Shown: positions 42,650-52,368, counted from the first letter of the stretch. The stretch: DNA of 64,000 nt from Allobacillus halotolerans (GCF_028743495.1 NZ_CP117968.1), one strand, 5' to 3'. A program made the numbers and translations. Notes: generated by a model from the sequence alone, not told the origin.

Positions 42650-42826
42650 TAGAATCCTCCATTAATTTTCTGTTTTTAATTTTATCATAATTATTATTGT
42701 TTTACTTATCAGGTGATTGGCCAGTTTTATATTTTTTGAAAATAATTAACAATTAGAATTTTATCTAGTATAATAATTACTATAACTTTTTTACATATTT
42801 TTAGTAACGAGGGTTGTTTGAACATT

Positions 42827-42863
42827 CAGACTATAGACGGAAACAATACAGTGCTGTAGTCTG
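42827..42863 (+). other. Leader hairpin upstream of the ABC operon
   Basis: CAGACTA pairs with TAGTCTG. An alternative stem, TACAG-TG-CTGTA, overlaps the second arm, so the two folds compete. There is no T run. It lies about 60 bases before the ABC ATPase gene; a regulatory role is speculative. Confidence 0.3.
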
Positions 42864-42925
42864 TTCGCTTGTGGGGATGGGATTGCTAAACTTTAGATAT
42901 AGTCGTAAAAGAAGGGTGAGAGTCA

Positions 42926-43900
42926 ATGGAAGAAATTTTAATTGAAGTGAAAGGTCTAAAAAAAGGTTACAAAAAAAGAAAAACAAAAGAGTGGGTTCAA
43001 GCTGTTAACGATGTGAATTTCACTGTGAAACGTGGAGAAATTCTCGGCTTACTCGGACCGAATGGTGCTGGCAAGACGACAACGATCAAAATGATCTGTG
43101 GACTCATCGTCCCTGATGAAGGGGAAGTCGTCATTAACGGCATCACGATGCAAAAGAATCGTCTAAAAGGATTGGAACACATTAGTGCTGTATTAGAGGG
43201 GAACCGGAATTTATATTGGCGCTTAACTGCGAGAGAAAACCTAGAATATTTCGCAGGAAACCGTGGGAATAGCCGGAAGGAAAAGGCCAGCGAAATTGAA
43301 GAGCTATTGCATGAGTTTAAATTGAAACAAAAGGAAAATGAACTCGTCAGCAATTTATCTCGTGGTATGCAGCAGAAGCTGGCATTAGCTGTTGCTTTAT
43401 TGGCAGATAGTGACGTGATTTTACTCGACGAACCGACATTAGGTCTAGATATCGAAACAGGGTATGAAGTGCGCCAATTGTTGAAGAAGATTTCAGAGGC
43501 TGGGAAGACGATTATCATTAGTACACATGACATGCCTGTCGTCCAAGACTTATGTGAGCGGACAGTAATTATCAACGATGGAAAAGTAATTGCGGATGAA
43601 AAAGTAGAGGAACTGATGAATTTGTTTGAAACAAGTGCTTATGTTTTAACGCTAGGAAATGAACTTACAGAACAACAACAGAAAGAATTAGACGTAAAGT
43701 TTCCGATGAATGAATTACTGGATGGGATGAAGTTGACGATCACTTTAGAGCAAGATAACGATATTTATGATTTGATGGATTTATTGAAAAAGGAAAATAC
43801 AATCATTGAAAAAATCGACCGAACGACCATCAATTTTGAAGAAGTGTTCATGAATTTGATTCAGGAGGAGAAGAACCATGCCATTCATTCAATTAATTAA
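42926..43900 (+). CDS. ABC transporter ATP-binding protein
   Basis: 324 residues. Walker A GPNGAGKTTTIK near residue 45, signature LSRGMQQKLALA near 150, Walker B VILLDEPTLGLD, and the switch His in IISTHDMPV. A C-terminal extension of about 90 residues after the ATPase core suggests a drug or polyketide exporter type (DrrA-like). GGGTGAG precedes the ATG. The permease gene overlaps its 3' end by 23 bases, so the two form one operon and one complex. Confidence 0.92.
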   Translation: MEEILIEVKGLKKGYKKRKTKEWVQAVNDVNFTVKRGEILGLLGPNGAGKTTTIKMICGLIVPDEGEVVINGITMQKNRLKGLEHISAVLEGNRNLYWRLTARENLEYFAGNRGNSRKEKASEIEELLHEFKLKQKENELVSNLSRGMQQKLALAVALLADSDVILLDEPTLGLDIETGYEVRQLLKKISEAGKTIIISTHDMPVVQDLCERTVIINDGKVIADEKVEELMNLFETSAYVLTLGNELTEQQQKELDVKFPMNELLDGMKLTITLEQDNDIYDLMDLLKKENTIIEKIDRTTINFEEVFMNLIQEEKNHAIHSIN

Positions 43901-44651
43901 AGCAAATACACGAATGGAATTCATTGAAATGAAGCGTTATCTTCCTAATACACTCAGCATGATCGCAACAATTTATATCATCTTTTTAGGAATGCTTTTG
44001 GGAATCAACGTTATCGGAGACCCGGCACAAGCAGAAGCGAATATCCAACATGTCATTGTGAATTATATTTTTTGGTATTTGACTTTAGTAACATTAACGA
44101 ATATCGGCTTTACGATTACAATGGAAGCCACAAGAGGTACGTTAGAACAATTGTATATGTCACCGTTAGGGATGTGGAAGATCCTCTTATCACGATTGAT
44201 CGGTTATATGGCATTACATGGAGTAATTGTCGTTGGTTTATTATATTTAAGTATGGCAACCGCGAATCAATGGCTATATTTAAAACCTGATTTAACCTTG
44301 ACCATTTTATTAATAACGTTGGTCGGAATCGTTGGTGTAGGTTTTATGATTGCTGGAGCGAGTGTCATATTTAAACAAATTCAAGCATTTATGCAAATCC
44401 TTCAGTTTATTTTAGCTGCACTTGCTTTTGTGCCACTATCTGTCGCCCCAATCTTAATATTAGCTCCATTCGTTAAAGGGGTAGACATGATCCGACATGT
44501 TATGATTCAAGGCTACTCGTGGACAGATTTTACAGCGATGGATTACACCGCTTTAATCGTCAATTCAGTGGTATATTTATTCATCGGCATATTCTTCTAC
44601 TTGAAGTGTGAAAAAATAGCGATGTCAAGAGGATTGCTAGGGAACTATTAA
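43878..44651 (+). CDS. ABC-2-type transporter permease
   Basis: 257 residues with six helices. The amphipathic start LIKANTRMEFIEMKRYLPN is followed by helices and the cytosolic coupling segment FTITMEATRGTLEQLYMSPLG, typical of ABC-2 permeases. GGAGGAGAAGAACC precedes the ATG, inside the ATPase gene. Works with the preceding ATPase to export an unknown substrate, or for self-protection. Confidence 0.9.
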   Translation: MPFIQLIKANTRMEFIEMKRYLPNTLSMIATIYIIFLGMLLGINVIGDPAQAEANIQHVIVNYIFWYLTLVTLTNIGFTITMEATRGTLEQLYMSPLGMWKILLSRLIGYMALHGVIVVGLLYLSMATANQWLYLKPDLTLTILLITLVGIVGVGFMIAGASVIFKQIQAFMQILQFILAALAFVPLSVAPILILAPFVKGVDMIRHVMIQGYSWTDFTAMDYTALIVNSVVYLFIGIFFYLKCEKIAMSRGLLGNY

Positions 44652-44664
44652 TCTGATTTATTAG

Positions 44665-44700
44665 GAAGCGGCCAAGGGAGAATCCTCTCGGTCGCTTTTT
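44665..44700 (+). terminator. Terminator of the ABC operon
   Basis: AAGCGGCC and GGTCGCTTTTT pair (one G-T), with GAG/CTC nested. Confidence 0.85.
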
Positions 44701-44729
44701 AAATATGAGCTACGTTGGGGGTAGAAGAC

Positions 44730-45212
44730 TTGATAAACATTGAAGAGCTAGATCATGAATATTTTATGAAAGAGGCTATTAATGAAGCGGTAATTGCTGG
44801 TGAACGAGGAGACTTACCTGTCGGCGCAGTTATTGTACACAATAGAAAAATTATTTCGCGTGGAAACAATAGAATTCATACGAATAAAAACAACACCTTA
44901 CACGCCGAAATGACTGCTATAAATAACAGTGCGGCTTTTTCACAAAGAAATGCTAGGGAGTGTGTGATTTATACAAGTTTGGAACCTTGTATTATGTGCT
45001 TGTCTACGATTGTAATCACGAACATACGCCATATCGTCTTTGCAGTCGAAGATAAGTATATGAATATGAAACCTTTCATCCATTCCAATGATTATATTGA
45101 TAAGCGCATACATAGTTACATAGAAGGAATATTGGAAAAAGAATCATTTGCAGTTATTCAAAAATACGACGAGAGAATGGCTCGCATGGTTCGTACAGGA
45201 AATCTTCAATAG
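44730..45212 (+). CDS. Nucleoside/cytidine deaminase-like zinc enzyme
   Basis: 160 residues of the CDA fold. The zinc site is LHAEMTAI (His and catalytic Glu) and EPCIMCLSTI (two Cys). The GDLPVGAVIVHNRKIISRG strand is typical of guanine deaminase and tRNA-adenosine deaminase relatives. A C-terminal tail of about 50 residues (HSNDYIDKRIHSYIEG) is longer than in TadA. The start is uncertain: TTG at 44730 has a GGGGG stretch 8 bases upstream, and a TTG five codons earlier is possible. Substrate unproven. Confidence 0.82.
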   Translation: MINIEELDHEYFMKEAINEAVIAGERGDLPVGAVIVHNRKIISRGNNRIHTNKNNTLHAEMTAINNSAAFSQRNARECVIYTSLEPCIMCLSTIVITNIRHIVFAVEDKYMNMKPFIHSNDYIDKRIHSYIEGILEKESFAVIQKYDERMARMVRTGNLQ

Positions 45213-45287
45213 TTTTTCTGTTATGTAAGCTTTTTGATCATCGGTTGGTTTTATCAAAGTTCGAGTTTGGACTGAACGAGCGTGAAA

Positions 45288-45875
45288 TGTCATCGAGGAG
45301 CTGTCTCGACACCCGAATGACAGCTAATGAAGCGTGTAAAGTCGTTGAGAAGCCGTCTCAACGCCCGAACGGTGGCTTATGAAGTGCGAAACGTCGTCGA
45401 GAAGCTATCTCGACACCCGAATGACAGCTTATGAAGCGTAAAAAGTCGTCGAGAAGCCGTCTCAACGCCCGAACAGTGGCTTATGAAGTGTGAAACGTCG
45501 TCGAGAAGCTGTCTCGATACCCGAATGGCAGCTTATGAAGCGTGAAAAGTCGTCGAGAAGCCGTCTCAACGCCCGAACAGTGGCTTATGAAGTGCAAAAA
45601 GTCGTCGAGAAGCTGTCTCGATATCCGAATGGCAGCTTATGAAACGTGAAAAGTCATCGAGGAGCGGTCTCAACACCCGAACGGCACTCAACGCAGCGCC
45701 AAATGTCGTTGATAAAGCATCTAATCCCCTAGAACAGAAGCGATAATCCCCCGAATCAGAAACGAGAGTGAAGTTTCGGTCGAATAGAGAGCGCCTAATC
45801 ACCCGGACCGGAAGTGAGAGTGAAGTTTCGGTGGAATAGCTAGCGCCTAATCACCCGAAACGCAATCACGAATTT
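45288..45875. repeat. 52-bp tandem arrays D and D'
   Basis: Eight units with CCCGAA cores at 45315, 45367, 45419, 45471, 45523, 45575, 45627 and 45679, all 52 bp apart, reading CGTCGAGAAGCTGTCTCGAC then ACCCGAATGACAGCTTATG. Units alternate between two subtypes (GACACCCGAATGACAG and AACGCCCGAACGGTGG). GTCGAGA/TCTCGAC and AGCTGTC/GACAGCT are inverted within a unit. A second family, D', follows with cores at 45753, 45805 and 45857 (again 52 bp), reading CGCCTAATCACCCG and GAGAGTGAAGTTTCGG. It fills the whole gap. Confidence 0.93.
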
Positions 45876-45997
45876 GATTTCAGTCGAAATACGGCGGTTG
45901 TTAGGTAGTGGTTAGCCTAGCAAGCATAAGTTAAAACAGTTATGCACCATTGACCATATATTAATAAAGAGTATGATAGTCTTTAGGTGGTGATTTG

Positions 45998-46930
45998 GTG
46001 GTTAGGTCTTATATATTTGTGTTGATTGCGGTTACCATCTTTTCCAGCAACTTGGTAGTCGGTAAAGCAGTTAGCCATATGTCACCTGTAACTCTTGTGT
46101 TCTTTCGTTTACTCATTGCATTCCTCGTTACTTTGCCTATTGGTTACAAACAGGTGAAACATCATATGGACATATGGAAGGAAAATTGGAAATACTTATT
46201 TGCGTTTGCTGTGACTGGCATATCATTTTTTAACTTCTTTGTTTACTTATCCTTAAACTATACATCATCGACGAACGCTGGGATTGTTGAAGCAACGACA
46301 CCAGTTTTTTCTATTTTTCTAGGTTACTTCATATTAAAGGAACGGTTGACGAAGCGGCAATTAATCGGAGCAGGAATTTCCTTTGTTGGAGCAATCTGGG
46401 TCATTGCGAATGGTTCCTTGGAAGTTTTATTTGCGCTCGATTTCAATATTGGTGACATCTTCATGATCATTGCTGTTCTAATTTGGGCGATTTATGGAAT
46501 GTATGTCAAGCAGCATAACCACAAATTCCCTGTGTATGGCGGTGTAGTGATTATGCTGGGAATGGGCTTTTTGATTATCTTGCCGTTTGCCATTGCGAAT
46601 TGGATAATCAATGGGTTTCATGTTGAACTCACGGATTATAAGGGCATAGCCGGATTGTTATACCTAGGGATTTTTCCGTCAGTAATTGGACTTATTTTTT
46701 GGAATAAATCCGTCTCGAATTTAGGTCCTTCGTTAGCGAGCATTTTCTTGAACTTGTTACCTGTCTTTACAACAATCATGGCTGTCATATTTTTAAATGA
46801 AAAACTTGTTCCAGCTCAAATTTTCGGTGGAATCCTTGTGGTCGGTGGCGTCCTACTCGTTAATTTGAATTTGAAGAACATCAAGCGATTTTCAAAAAAA
46901 GATAAGAAAGCAATTGAAACGACGAATTAA
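45998..46930 (+). CDS. EamA/DMT-family transporter
   Basis: 310 residues with ten helices in two EamA repeats. The first repeat has SNLVVGKAVSHMSPVTLVFFR and ATTPVFSIFLGYFILKERL; the second has SVIGLIFWNKSVSNLGPSLAS and FLNEKLVPAQIFGG. Such proteins export metabolites or amino acids; the substrate is unknown. GTG at 45998 is preferred (AGGTGG 7 bases upstream) over the TTG one codon earlier. Single gene with its own terminator. Confidence 0.88.
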   Translation: MVRSYIFVLIAVTIFSSNLVVGKAVSHMSPVTLVFFRLLIAFLVTLPIGYKQVKHHMDIWKENWKYLFAFAVTGISFFNFFVYLSLNYTSSTNAGIVEATTPVFSIFLGYFILKERLTKRQLIGAGISFVGAIWVIANGSLEVLFALDFNIGDIFMIIAVLIWAIYGMYVKQHNHKFPVYGGVVIMLGMGFLIILPFAIANWIINGFHVELTDYKGIAGLLYLGIFPSVIGLIFWNKSVSNLGPSLASIFLNLLPVFTTIMAVIFLNEKLVPAQIFGGILVVGGVLLVNLNLKNIKRFSKKDKKAIETTN

Positions 46931-46935
46931 CCGGA

Positions 46936-46971
46936 CCCCGTTACCTGATTGAAAAGGTAGCGGGATTTTTG
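46936..46971 (+). terminator. Terminator of the EamA gene
   Basis: CCCGTTACC and GGTAGCGGG pair (one G-T) across TGATTGAAAA, then ATTTTTG. Confidence 0.88.
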
Positions 46972-47095
46972 TTACAAAACAAATACGACGAAAGTACAAC
47001 ACATGGACGATAAAAATAGCTTATTCAATCCACGCCAAAAAGCACACCACCCACAGGATGATATGCAAATGTGACGTATGTGATTGATAAGCTAA

Positions 47096-48103
47096 TTATT
47101 TTGTCGCTTTTTGAAGTTTATGAATGATACTCAGTGATTTCCCGGTACCAACAGCAACGCATTCAATCGGGTTCTCGGCAATGTGCACAGGAACATCGAT
47201 TTCGTTGGATAACCAGTCTTGCATGCCTTTCAAGAGTGCGCCGCCACCGGTCAGCATAATCCCGTGATCGACAATGTCACCACTTAATTCTGGTGGACAG
47301 TTTTCAAGGGTGTCACGGATGGCCTCCAAAATGGCTTCCAATGACTCACGGAGTGCCTGCTGAATTTCATGTGAGTTGAGTTCAATCGTTTTTGGTAAAC
47401 CTGTCACCAAGTCTCGCCCACGTACTTCCATAGTGAGCGGATCGTGGTCAACTAAAGCATAACCAATTTCCATTTTGACGTTTTCAGCTGTTCGTTCACC
47501 GATTAGGACATTGTATTTTTTGCGAACATGCTGAATGATCGCGCTGTCCATATGGTCCCCGCCTGTGCGAATTGATTTCGCTGAAACGACACCGCCGAAG
47601 GAAATAATCGCTACTTCGCTCGTTCCTCCACCAATATCAACAACCATATTGGAAACAGGCTCCTCAACAGGTAGTCCAGCACCAATAGCAGCAGCGACAG
47701 GTTCTTCAATAATGTGTACTTGTTTGGCGCCATATTCGCGAATAGCATTATCGATGGCACGACGTTCAACAGAAGTAGATCCTGTCGGTGCACAAACGAT
47801 GACATTCGGCTTTCTCAATGAGACGCCAAGTTTTTTGCTTACTTTTTTCAGCATTGTACTGAGCATTTGTGACGTGATTTCGTAATCAGCGATGACCCCG
47901 TCTTTCAATGGACGGATCGATTGAATATTATGTGGGGTTTTCCCGATCATTTCTTTCGCTTCATTACCTACTGCCAATACTTTTCCAGTATGTGTGTCTA
48001 TTGCAACAACAGAAGGTTCATTAAAAACAATTCCTTTATTCTTTGTATATATCAATAGGTTCGCAGTACCTAAATCAATTCCAATTGCAGTATTTGAAAA
48101 CAT
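47096..48103 (-). CDS. mreBH: Actin-like rod-shape protein MreBH
   Basis: 335 residues, the exact length of B. subtilis MreBH and closer to it than to MreB or Mbl. Nucleotide-binding motifs are AIGIDLGTANLLIY (phosphate 1), VVDIGGGTSEVAI (phosphate 2), and LTGGGALLKGM (adenosine), with VIVCAPTGSTSVERRA between. It forms membrane-bound filaments guiding side-wall synthesis and the LytE hydrolase. GGAGGCAACACA precedes the ATG. It stands alone, unlike mreB in the mreBCD operon. Confidence 0.94.
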   Translation of the reverse strand: MFSNTAIGIDLGTANLLIYTKNKGIVFNEPSVVAIDTHTGKVLAVGNEAKEMIGKTPHNIQSIRPLKDGVIADYEITSQMLSTMLKKVSKKLGVSLRKPNVIVCAPTGSTSVERRAIDNAIREYGAKQVHIIEEPVAAAIGAGLPVEEPVSNMVVDIGGGTSEVAIISFGGVVSAKSIRTGGDHMDSAIIQHVRKKYNVLIGERTAENVKMEIGYALVDHDPLTMEVRGRDLVTGLPKTIELNSHEIQQALRESLEAILEAIRDTLENCPPELSGDIVDHGIMLTGGGALLKGMQDWLSNEIDVPVHIAENPIECVAVGTGKSLSIIHKLQKATK

Positions 48104-48179
48104 TGTGTTGCCTCCATCTCTCTTGTGTGGTAATTTTTCTCGAAGTTAACGAAATTAAACTCTGATATGCTTCATTTTT

Positions 48180-48208
48180 ATTGTTCGTTATGTGACGAAT
48201 TGTGTCAA
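48180..48208 (-). promoter_or_regulatory. Possible sigma-A promoter of mreBH
   Basis: A perfect TTGACA on the minus strand with AACAAT 17 bp downstream. The 300-base gap 48104-48404 otherwise shows no gene and no repeat array. Confidence 0.5.
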
Positions 48209-48356
48209 CTGATATCCTTTTGTCTATTGAGGAAATGTTTTCTATATACCCATTTCCCGTACCACGTTAGTTTAACATTTTTTTAAAAAGGTTTTGTTAA
48301 AAATAGATAACAAATAAATTACATCATGAAAATGCATGTAATAATTCTTAACTATC

Positions 48357-48396
48357 ATAAAAAAAGAAACCCGCTCATTAAAAGAACAGGTTTCGG
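48357..48396 (-). terminator. Terminator of the HAD gene
   Basis: Minus-strand AAACCTGTTC and GAGCGGGTTT pair with two G-T pairs and are followed by CTTTTTTT. Confidence 0.78.
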
Positions 48397-48404
48397 GTAG
48401 TCAT

Positions 48405-49235
48405 TTATTCAAATGTTGCTAATGTATTGGTCAAAATCAGACGATCATCATCGACAGGTGCTTCTTCAACATCAGTAATCCAAACAGTGTTCATTCCAAG
48501 CTGTAAGGCTGGTGCTATTTCATTCATAAAGTTATCACCGACAGAAACAAGCTTCCGAGCATCCACGTTGTATTTTTCGATGACATAATTAAAGTGTTTC
48601 TTTGTATTTACTGGCTTCAATGCAGATGGAATTACTTCAACGAAAAACTGTTCTAACTCTAAAAAGCTTAGCAGCCTTTTGGCATCTTCTAAATCACTGT
48701 TCGTACAAACAAGTAATGTCTTGCGCTTCGAAAGTTCTTCCAAATATTCTTTCAAACCAGGTGTATGATTCAAAAATCCTTCGAGCTTTGCCATCTGGAC
48801 TTTTGTTTGATCATACGATTCTTTAATTTCTTCTACAGTAACGCCAAAATGACGTGCAACGGCATAAGGTGGCCACCAACCATCACCAATTGGCACCCAT
48901 TTGTCAAAGTCAAAGTCACTCGCTTGCATATAAGAAGGTGCGTTTTCGACTTCCACAATTTCATTTTCCCAGTTTCTAGCTTCCGTCAACGTTTCTTGGA
49001 ATGGATCCCAAGACCAGATTAAATCCCTTTCGCCGTCATAAATTTTACCGATTTGAAGAGGCGACTCCCCATTTTCATATTGATCATATTTTTCTTGAAA
49101 GGCTTCTTGTAAATCCTCACGTACACGAGACTTCAAGTTTTCAGTATGTAATTTAAAATGCCCTTTTCCTTCATACAACGTTCCATCCAAATCAAAAATA
49201 ACTACATCTGCTTGTTCGATGATATTTCGATACAT
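48405..49235 (-). CDS. HAD-family hydrolase
   Basis: 276 residues. Motif I is VVIFDLDGTLYEG near residue 14, motif II TLLVCTNSDLEDAK, the Lys lies in ALKPVNTKKHFNY, and motif IV VSVGDNFMNEI. A large cap domain of about 130 residues lies between motifs I and II. It is likely a small-molecule phosphatase with unknown substrate. ATG at 49235 has GTGAGGGA upstream; the longer frame ahead of it has no ribosome site. Divergent from the acyltransferase gene. Confidence 0.87.
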   Translation of the reverse strand: MYRNIIEQADVVIFDLDGTLYEGKGHFKLHTENLKSRVREDLQEAFQEKYDQYENGESPLQIGKIYDGERDLIWSWDPFQETLTEARNWENEIVEVENAPSYMQASDFDFDKWVPIGDGWWPPYAVARHFGVTVEEIKESYDQTKVQMAKLEGFLNHTPGLKEYLEELSKRKTLLVCTNSDLEDAKRLLSFLELEQFFVEVIPSALKPVNTKKHFNYVIEKYNVDARKLVSVGDNFMNEIAPALQLGMNTVWITDVEEAPVDDDRLILTNTLATFE

Positions 49236-49410
49236 GCCAAAATCCCTCACTTCGTATATTCTAAAAATTATTTTACCATAGGAATGATAGGCTTGGTAAT
49301 AAAACCGTATGTTAATCAAAAGTGCTTTTTTTCATGGATGTTTTTCTATACAATTAAAGGTGAATCGTTCGATAATTATTAAATCATACAACAAAGAGGG
49401 ATGGATAAAG

Positions 49411-50136
49411 GTGCGCACATTAAAAACACTGATCGTGAGCATTTATTTAGTGCTTCGATCTGTTCCAAGATTGAAGAAAATACAGAAGATGGACAAAAAG
49501 AACTATGGTCGTGAAGAATATAATGAAATCGTGCATAAACGTCCGAAAAAAATCGGGAGGAAGATTTTTAAGTCTACTGGAAGCAAGATTGTCGTTAATG
49601 GGGAAGATAAACTTTGTGACTCACAAGTATTGTTCGTATCGAATCATCAAGGAAACTTTGATATCTTTGCGCTTCTCGGTTTCTTGAAGAAACCATTTGG
49701 CTTTATTTCAAAAATTGAAGTGAAAAAGATTCCAATTGCTCGCACGTGGATGGAGAAAATGGACTGCCTGTTTTTAGACCGAAAAGATCGTCGTCAATCT
49801 TTAAAAACATTTAAACAAGGAATTGAGTTGCTGAAAGAAGGACATAGCCTATTAATTTTTCCTGAAGGTACACGAGCGAGAAGTGATGAACTGCTTGAAT
49901 TTAAAAGTGGAAGTTTATCCTTGGCTAAAAAGGCGAATGTTCCCATCCAACCAGTGATGGTAAATGGCACGTATAACATTATGGAAGTTAACAACAATCG
50001 GATTCGTAAAGGAAAGGTTTACTTGACGGTTTGTGACCCGATTATGCCTGAGGAATATGAAAACTTGAGTCTCGACGAGCTAGCAGATGAAACGAAAAAA
50101 CGAATCCAAGAGGCGATGGACCAGACGACAGCGTAG
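49411..50136 (+). CDS. plsC: 1-acyl-glycerol-3-phosphate acyltransferase family
   Basis: 241 residues. The catalytic box is VSNHQGNFDIFAL (the HX4D motif), followed by FISKIEVKKIP, LFLDRKDRRQSL, and the glycerophosphate site LLIFPEGTRAR. An N-terminal helix (TLIVSIYLVLRSVP) anchors it to the membrane. It transfers an acyl chain to lysophosphatidate in phospholipid synthesis. GTG at 49411 is chosen because GAGGGATGG precedes it. The symbol is by family; a paralogue with another role is possible. Confidence 0.86.
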   Translation: MRTLKTLIVSIYLVLRSVPRLKKIQKMDKKNYGREEYNEIVHKRPKKIGRKIFKSTGSKIVVNGEDKLCDSQVLFVSNHQGNFDIFALLGFLKKPFGFISKIEVKKIPIARTWMEKMDCLFLDRKDRRQSLKTFKQGIELLKEGHSLLIFPEGTRARSDELLEFKSGSLSLAKKANVPIQPVMVNGTYNIMEVNNNRIRKGKVYLTVCDPIMPEEYENLSLDELADETKKRIQEAMDQTTA

Positions 50137-50283
50137 GTCGATCGGTTGATATAACTCACGGCGAATGGATATATGTTCAGATGCAAAATGTTCAACAAGC
50201 AATCGATGTTTCAAAGAGGACCAGAAGCAAAACCACCGGTCGATCAGGGCTGGAATTGACTTGATTAAAAGAGAGGTGCTCGT

Positions 50284-50949
50284 ATGTGCGGTCGCTTTAC
50301 GTTAACTGCTTCACCAGAAGAAATCATGGAAACGTTTGATTTAGATGAGTTGCTGGATTGGGATCCTAGCTATAATATTGCTCCGACACAAAAAGTGCTG
50401 ACAATTGTAAATGATGGTCAGAAAAATCGGGGAGGGACGATGCGCTGGGGATTGGTACCCTCATGGGCAAAAGATTTATCCATTGGCAGTAAGATGATTA
50501 ACGCGCGCTTGGAAACTGCGAATGAAAAGCCGAGCTTTAAACGGTTGATGGAGCGAAGACGCTGTTTGATTGTGGCAGATAGTTTTTATGAATGGATGAA
50601 AGAGGATGGAACGAAAAAGCCGCAACGGATTTTTCGGGATGATCAGCAGCTCTTTACATTTGCAGGCTTGTGGGATCGCTATCGAGAAGGTGATCAAGAA
50701 TACATTACATGTACGATTTTAACAAAAGACTCGAATGCCTTTATGCAACCAATTCATCATCGTATGCCAGTCATATTGCCAAAATCCCACGAACAAGAAT
50801 GGATTTCGTATGAGCAAAAAGATGCGACGGAAATGCGTGATTGGTTGTTATCATTAGACGATGTCACATTCGATCGCTATGAAGTCGATTCTTACGTCAA
50901 TTCTCCTAAAAATAACGATGAAAACTGCATTGCTCCCTTGGCGACATAA
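50284..50949 (+). CDS. SRAP/HMCES-type abasic-site-shielding protein
   Basis: 221 residues of the SOS-response-associated peptidase family (YedK/HMCES). The catalytic Cys is residue 2 (MCGRFTLTA). Other conserved positions are Asn in NARLETANEKPSF, Glu in DSFYEWMKEDG, and His in IHHRMPVIL. It forms a stable thiazolidine link to abasic sites in single-stranded DNA. GAGAGGTG precedes the ATG, which must be exact because Cys2 becomes the N-terminal residue. Confidence 0.92.
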   Translation: MCGRFTLTASPEEIMETFDLDELLDWDPSYNIAPTQKVLTIVNDGQKNRGGTMRWGLVPSWAKDLSIGSKMINARLETANEKPSFKRLMERRRCLIVADSFYEWMKEDGTKKPQRIFRDDQQLFTFAGLWDRYREGDQEYITCTILTKDSNAFMQPIHHRMPVILPKSHEQEWISYEQKDATEMRDWLLSLDDVTFDRYEVDSYVNSPKNNDENCIAPLAT

Positions 50950-50960
50950 ATCTGAAGCAT

Positions 50961-51000
50961 AAAAAGGCCAGTCTTGGCTCGACCCAAGACTGGCTGTTTC
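50961..51000. terminator. Bidirectional terminator
   Basis: GCCAGTCTTGG and CCAAGACTGGC, an 11-bp perfect stem with a run of T on the minus strand. Serves the AGCS gene and probably the SRAP gene. Confidence 0.88.
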
Positions 51001-51012
51001 ATGTATATTCGG

Positions 51013-52368
51013 TTAACTGGCTTTCCTTCGTTCTTCTTTGGCAACGGATGAGAATCGTCTTGTTTCTGCGACGACAATTCCAGATAGTCCGAGTAATCCG
51101 ATTAAGTTCGGGAAGGCCATAAGACCATTCATCACGTCTGCAAAAACCCAAACGGTTTGTAGTTGTGCGACTGCCCCAACGAAAATTAATGTGATAAAGA
51201 CAACACGATAACCAACCAAACCACGTTCATTGGTCAAGTAGTTGAAACATTTCTCCCCATAGTATGACCAACCGAGCAGGGTAGAGAATGCGAAGAATAC
51301 GAGACCAATCGCAACAATGTAGCTACCGAAATCTCCTAGGAAGTGTCCGAATGCAGCAGATGTTAGATCCGCTCCATCATATCCTCCTGCGAAAAATTCC
51401 GAACCGGCCATAACGATTGTAATTCCTGTAACAGAACACACGATGATCGTATCAATTAATACCTGTGTCATGGAAACTAACGCCTGACGAGCTGGGTAAT
51501 CCGTTTTTGCAGCAGCTGCCGCAATCGGAGCAGAACCTAAACCAGCTTCGTTAGAGAAGACCCCACGAGCAACCCCATAACGAATGACAGCACCGATCGC
51601 GCCACCAGCAACTGCGTTACCAGTAAAGGCATCTGTGAAGATCAAACCGAGCGCTGTCGGGACTAGGTCAAAGTTTACAATAAGAATGATGATTCCACCT
51701 AAGAGGTAAAGAGCAGCCATAATCGGTACAAAAAAAGCGGTGACTTTTCCGATACTTTTGATTCCACCGATAATGACCAAACCAGCTAATACTGCCAGCA
51801 CAACACCTGTAATCCAACCAGGAACATTAAAATTACTGCCAAGAACGTCAGAAACCGAGTTCGACTGCACCATGTTTCCGATACCGAATGCAGCAATGGC
51901 TCCGAATAAAGCGAAGAGTACACCGAGCCATTTGGCGTTCAAGCCTCTTTCCAAGTAATACATCGGGCCACCAGACATCGTTCCATCTTTACTTTGGACA
52001 CGGTATTTAACGGCCAGTAATGCTTCTGCATATTTGGTCGCCATACCGACTAATGCCGTGATCCACATCCAGAAAACAGCACCTGGTCCCCCAAGCACGA
52101 CAGCTGTAGCAACCCCGGCAATGTTACCGGTACCAATTGTTGCCGCCATCGCAGTTGTCAATGCTTGATAGTGAGAGATGTCCCCATCTGACTTTTTGTC
52201 TTGCTTTCCTTTGGAAAAAGATAATTTAAGTGCATAACCCATGCTGTGGAATTGCAGAAAACCAAGACGAATCGTCAAGTAAAGTCCTGTACCAACGAGC
52301 AGCACAAGAAGGGGAATCCCCCAAACAATGTCACTTGCCTTACTGAGAATATCATTTAACTGTCCCAT
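51013..52368 (-). CDS. Sodium:alanine/glycine symporter (AGCS family)
   Basis: 451 residues with about ten to eleven helices. Family motifs are TTAMAATIGTGNIAGVATAV, FWMWITALVGMATKYAEALL (with the conserved Lys/Glu), and RGVFSNEAGLGSAPIAAAAA. It imports alanine, glycine or glutamine with sodium. AGGAGG lies upstream of the ATG. Similar to B. subtilis AlsT/GlnT, but which one cannot be told. Single gene. Confidence 0.92.
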   Translation of the reverse strand: MGQLNDILSKASDIVWGIPLLVLLVGTGLYLTIRLGFLQFHSMGYALKLSFSKGKQDKKSDGDISHYQALTTAMAATIGTGNIAGVATAVVLGGPGAVFWMWITALVGMATKYAEALLAVKYRVQSKDGTMSGGPMYYLERGLNAKWLGVLFALFGAIAAFGIGNMVQSNSVSDVLGSNFNVPGWITGVVLAVLAGLVIIGGIKSIGKVTAFFVPIMAALYLLGGIIILIVNFDLVPTALGLIFTDAFTGNAVAGGAIGAVIRYGVARGVFSNEAGLGSAPIAAAAAKTDYPARQALVSMTQVLIDTIIVCSVTGITIVMAGSEFFAGGYDGADLTSAAFGHFLGDFGSYIVAIGLVFFAFSTLLGWSYYGEKCFNYLTNERGLVGYRVVFITLIFVGAVAQLQTVWVFADVMNGLMAFPNLIGLLGLSGIVVAETRRFSSVAKEERRKAS

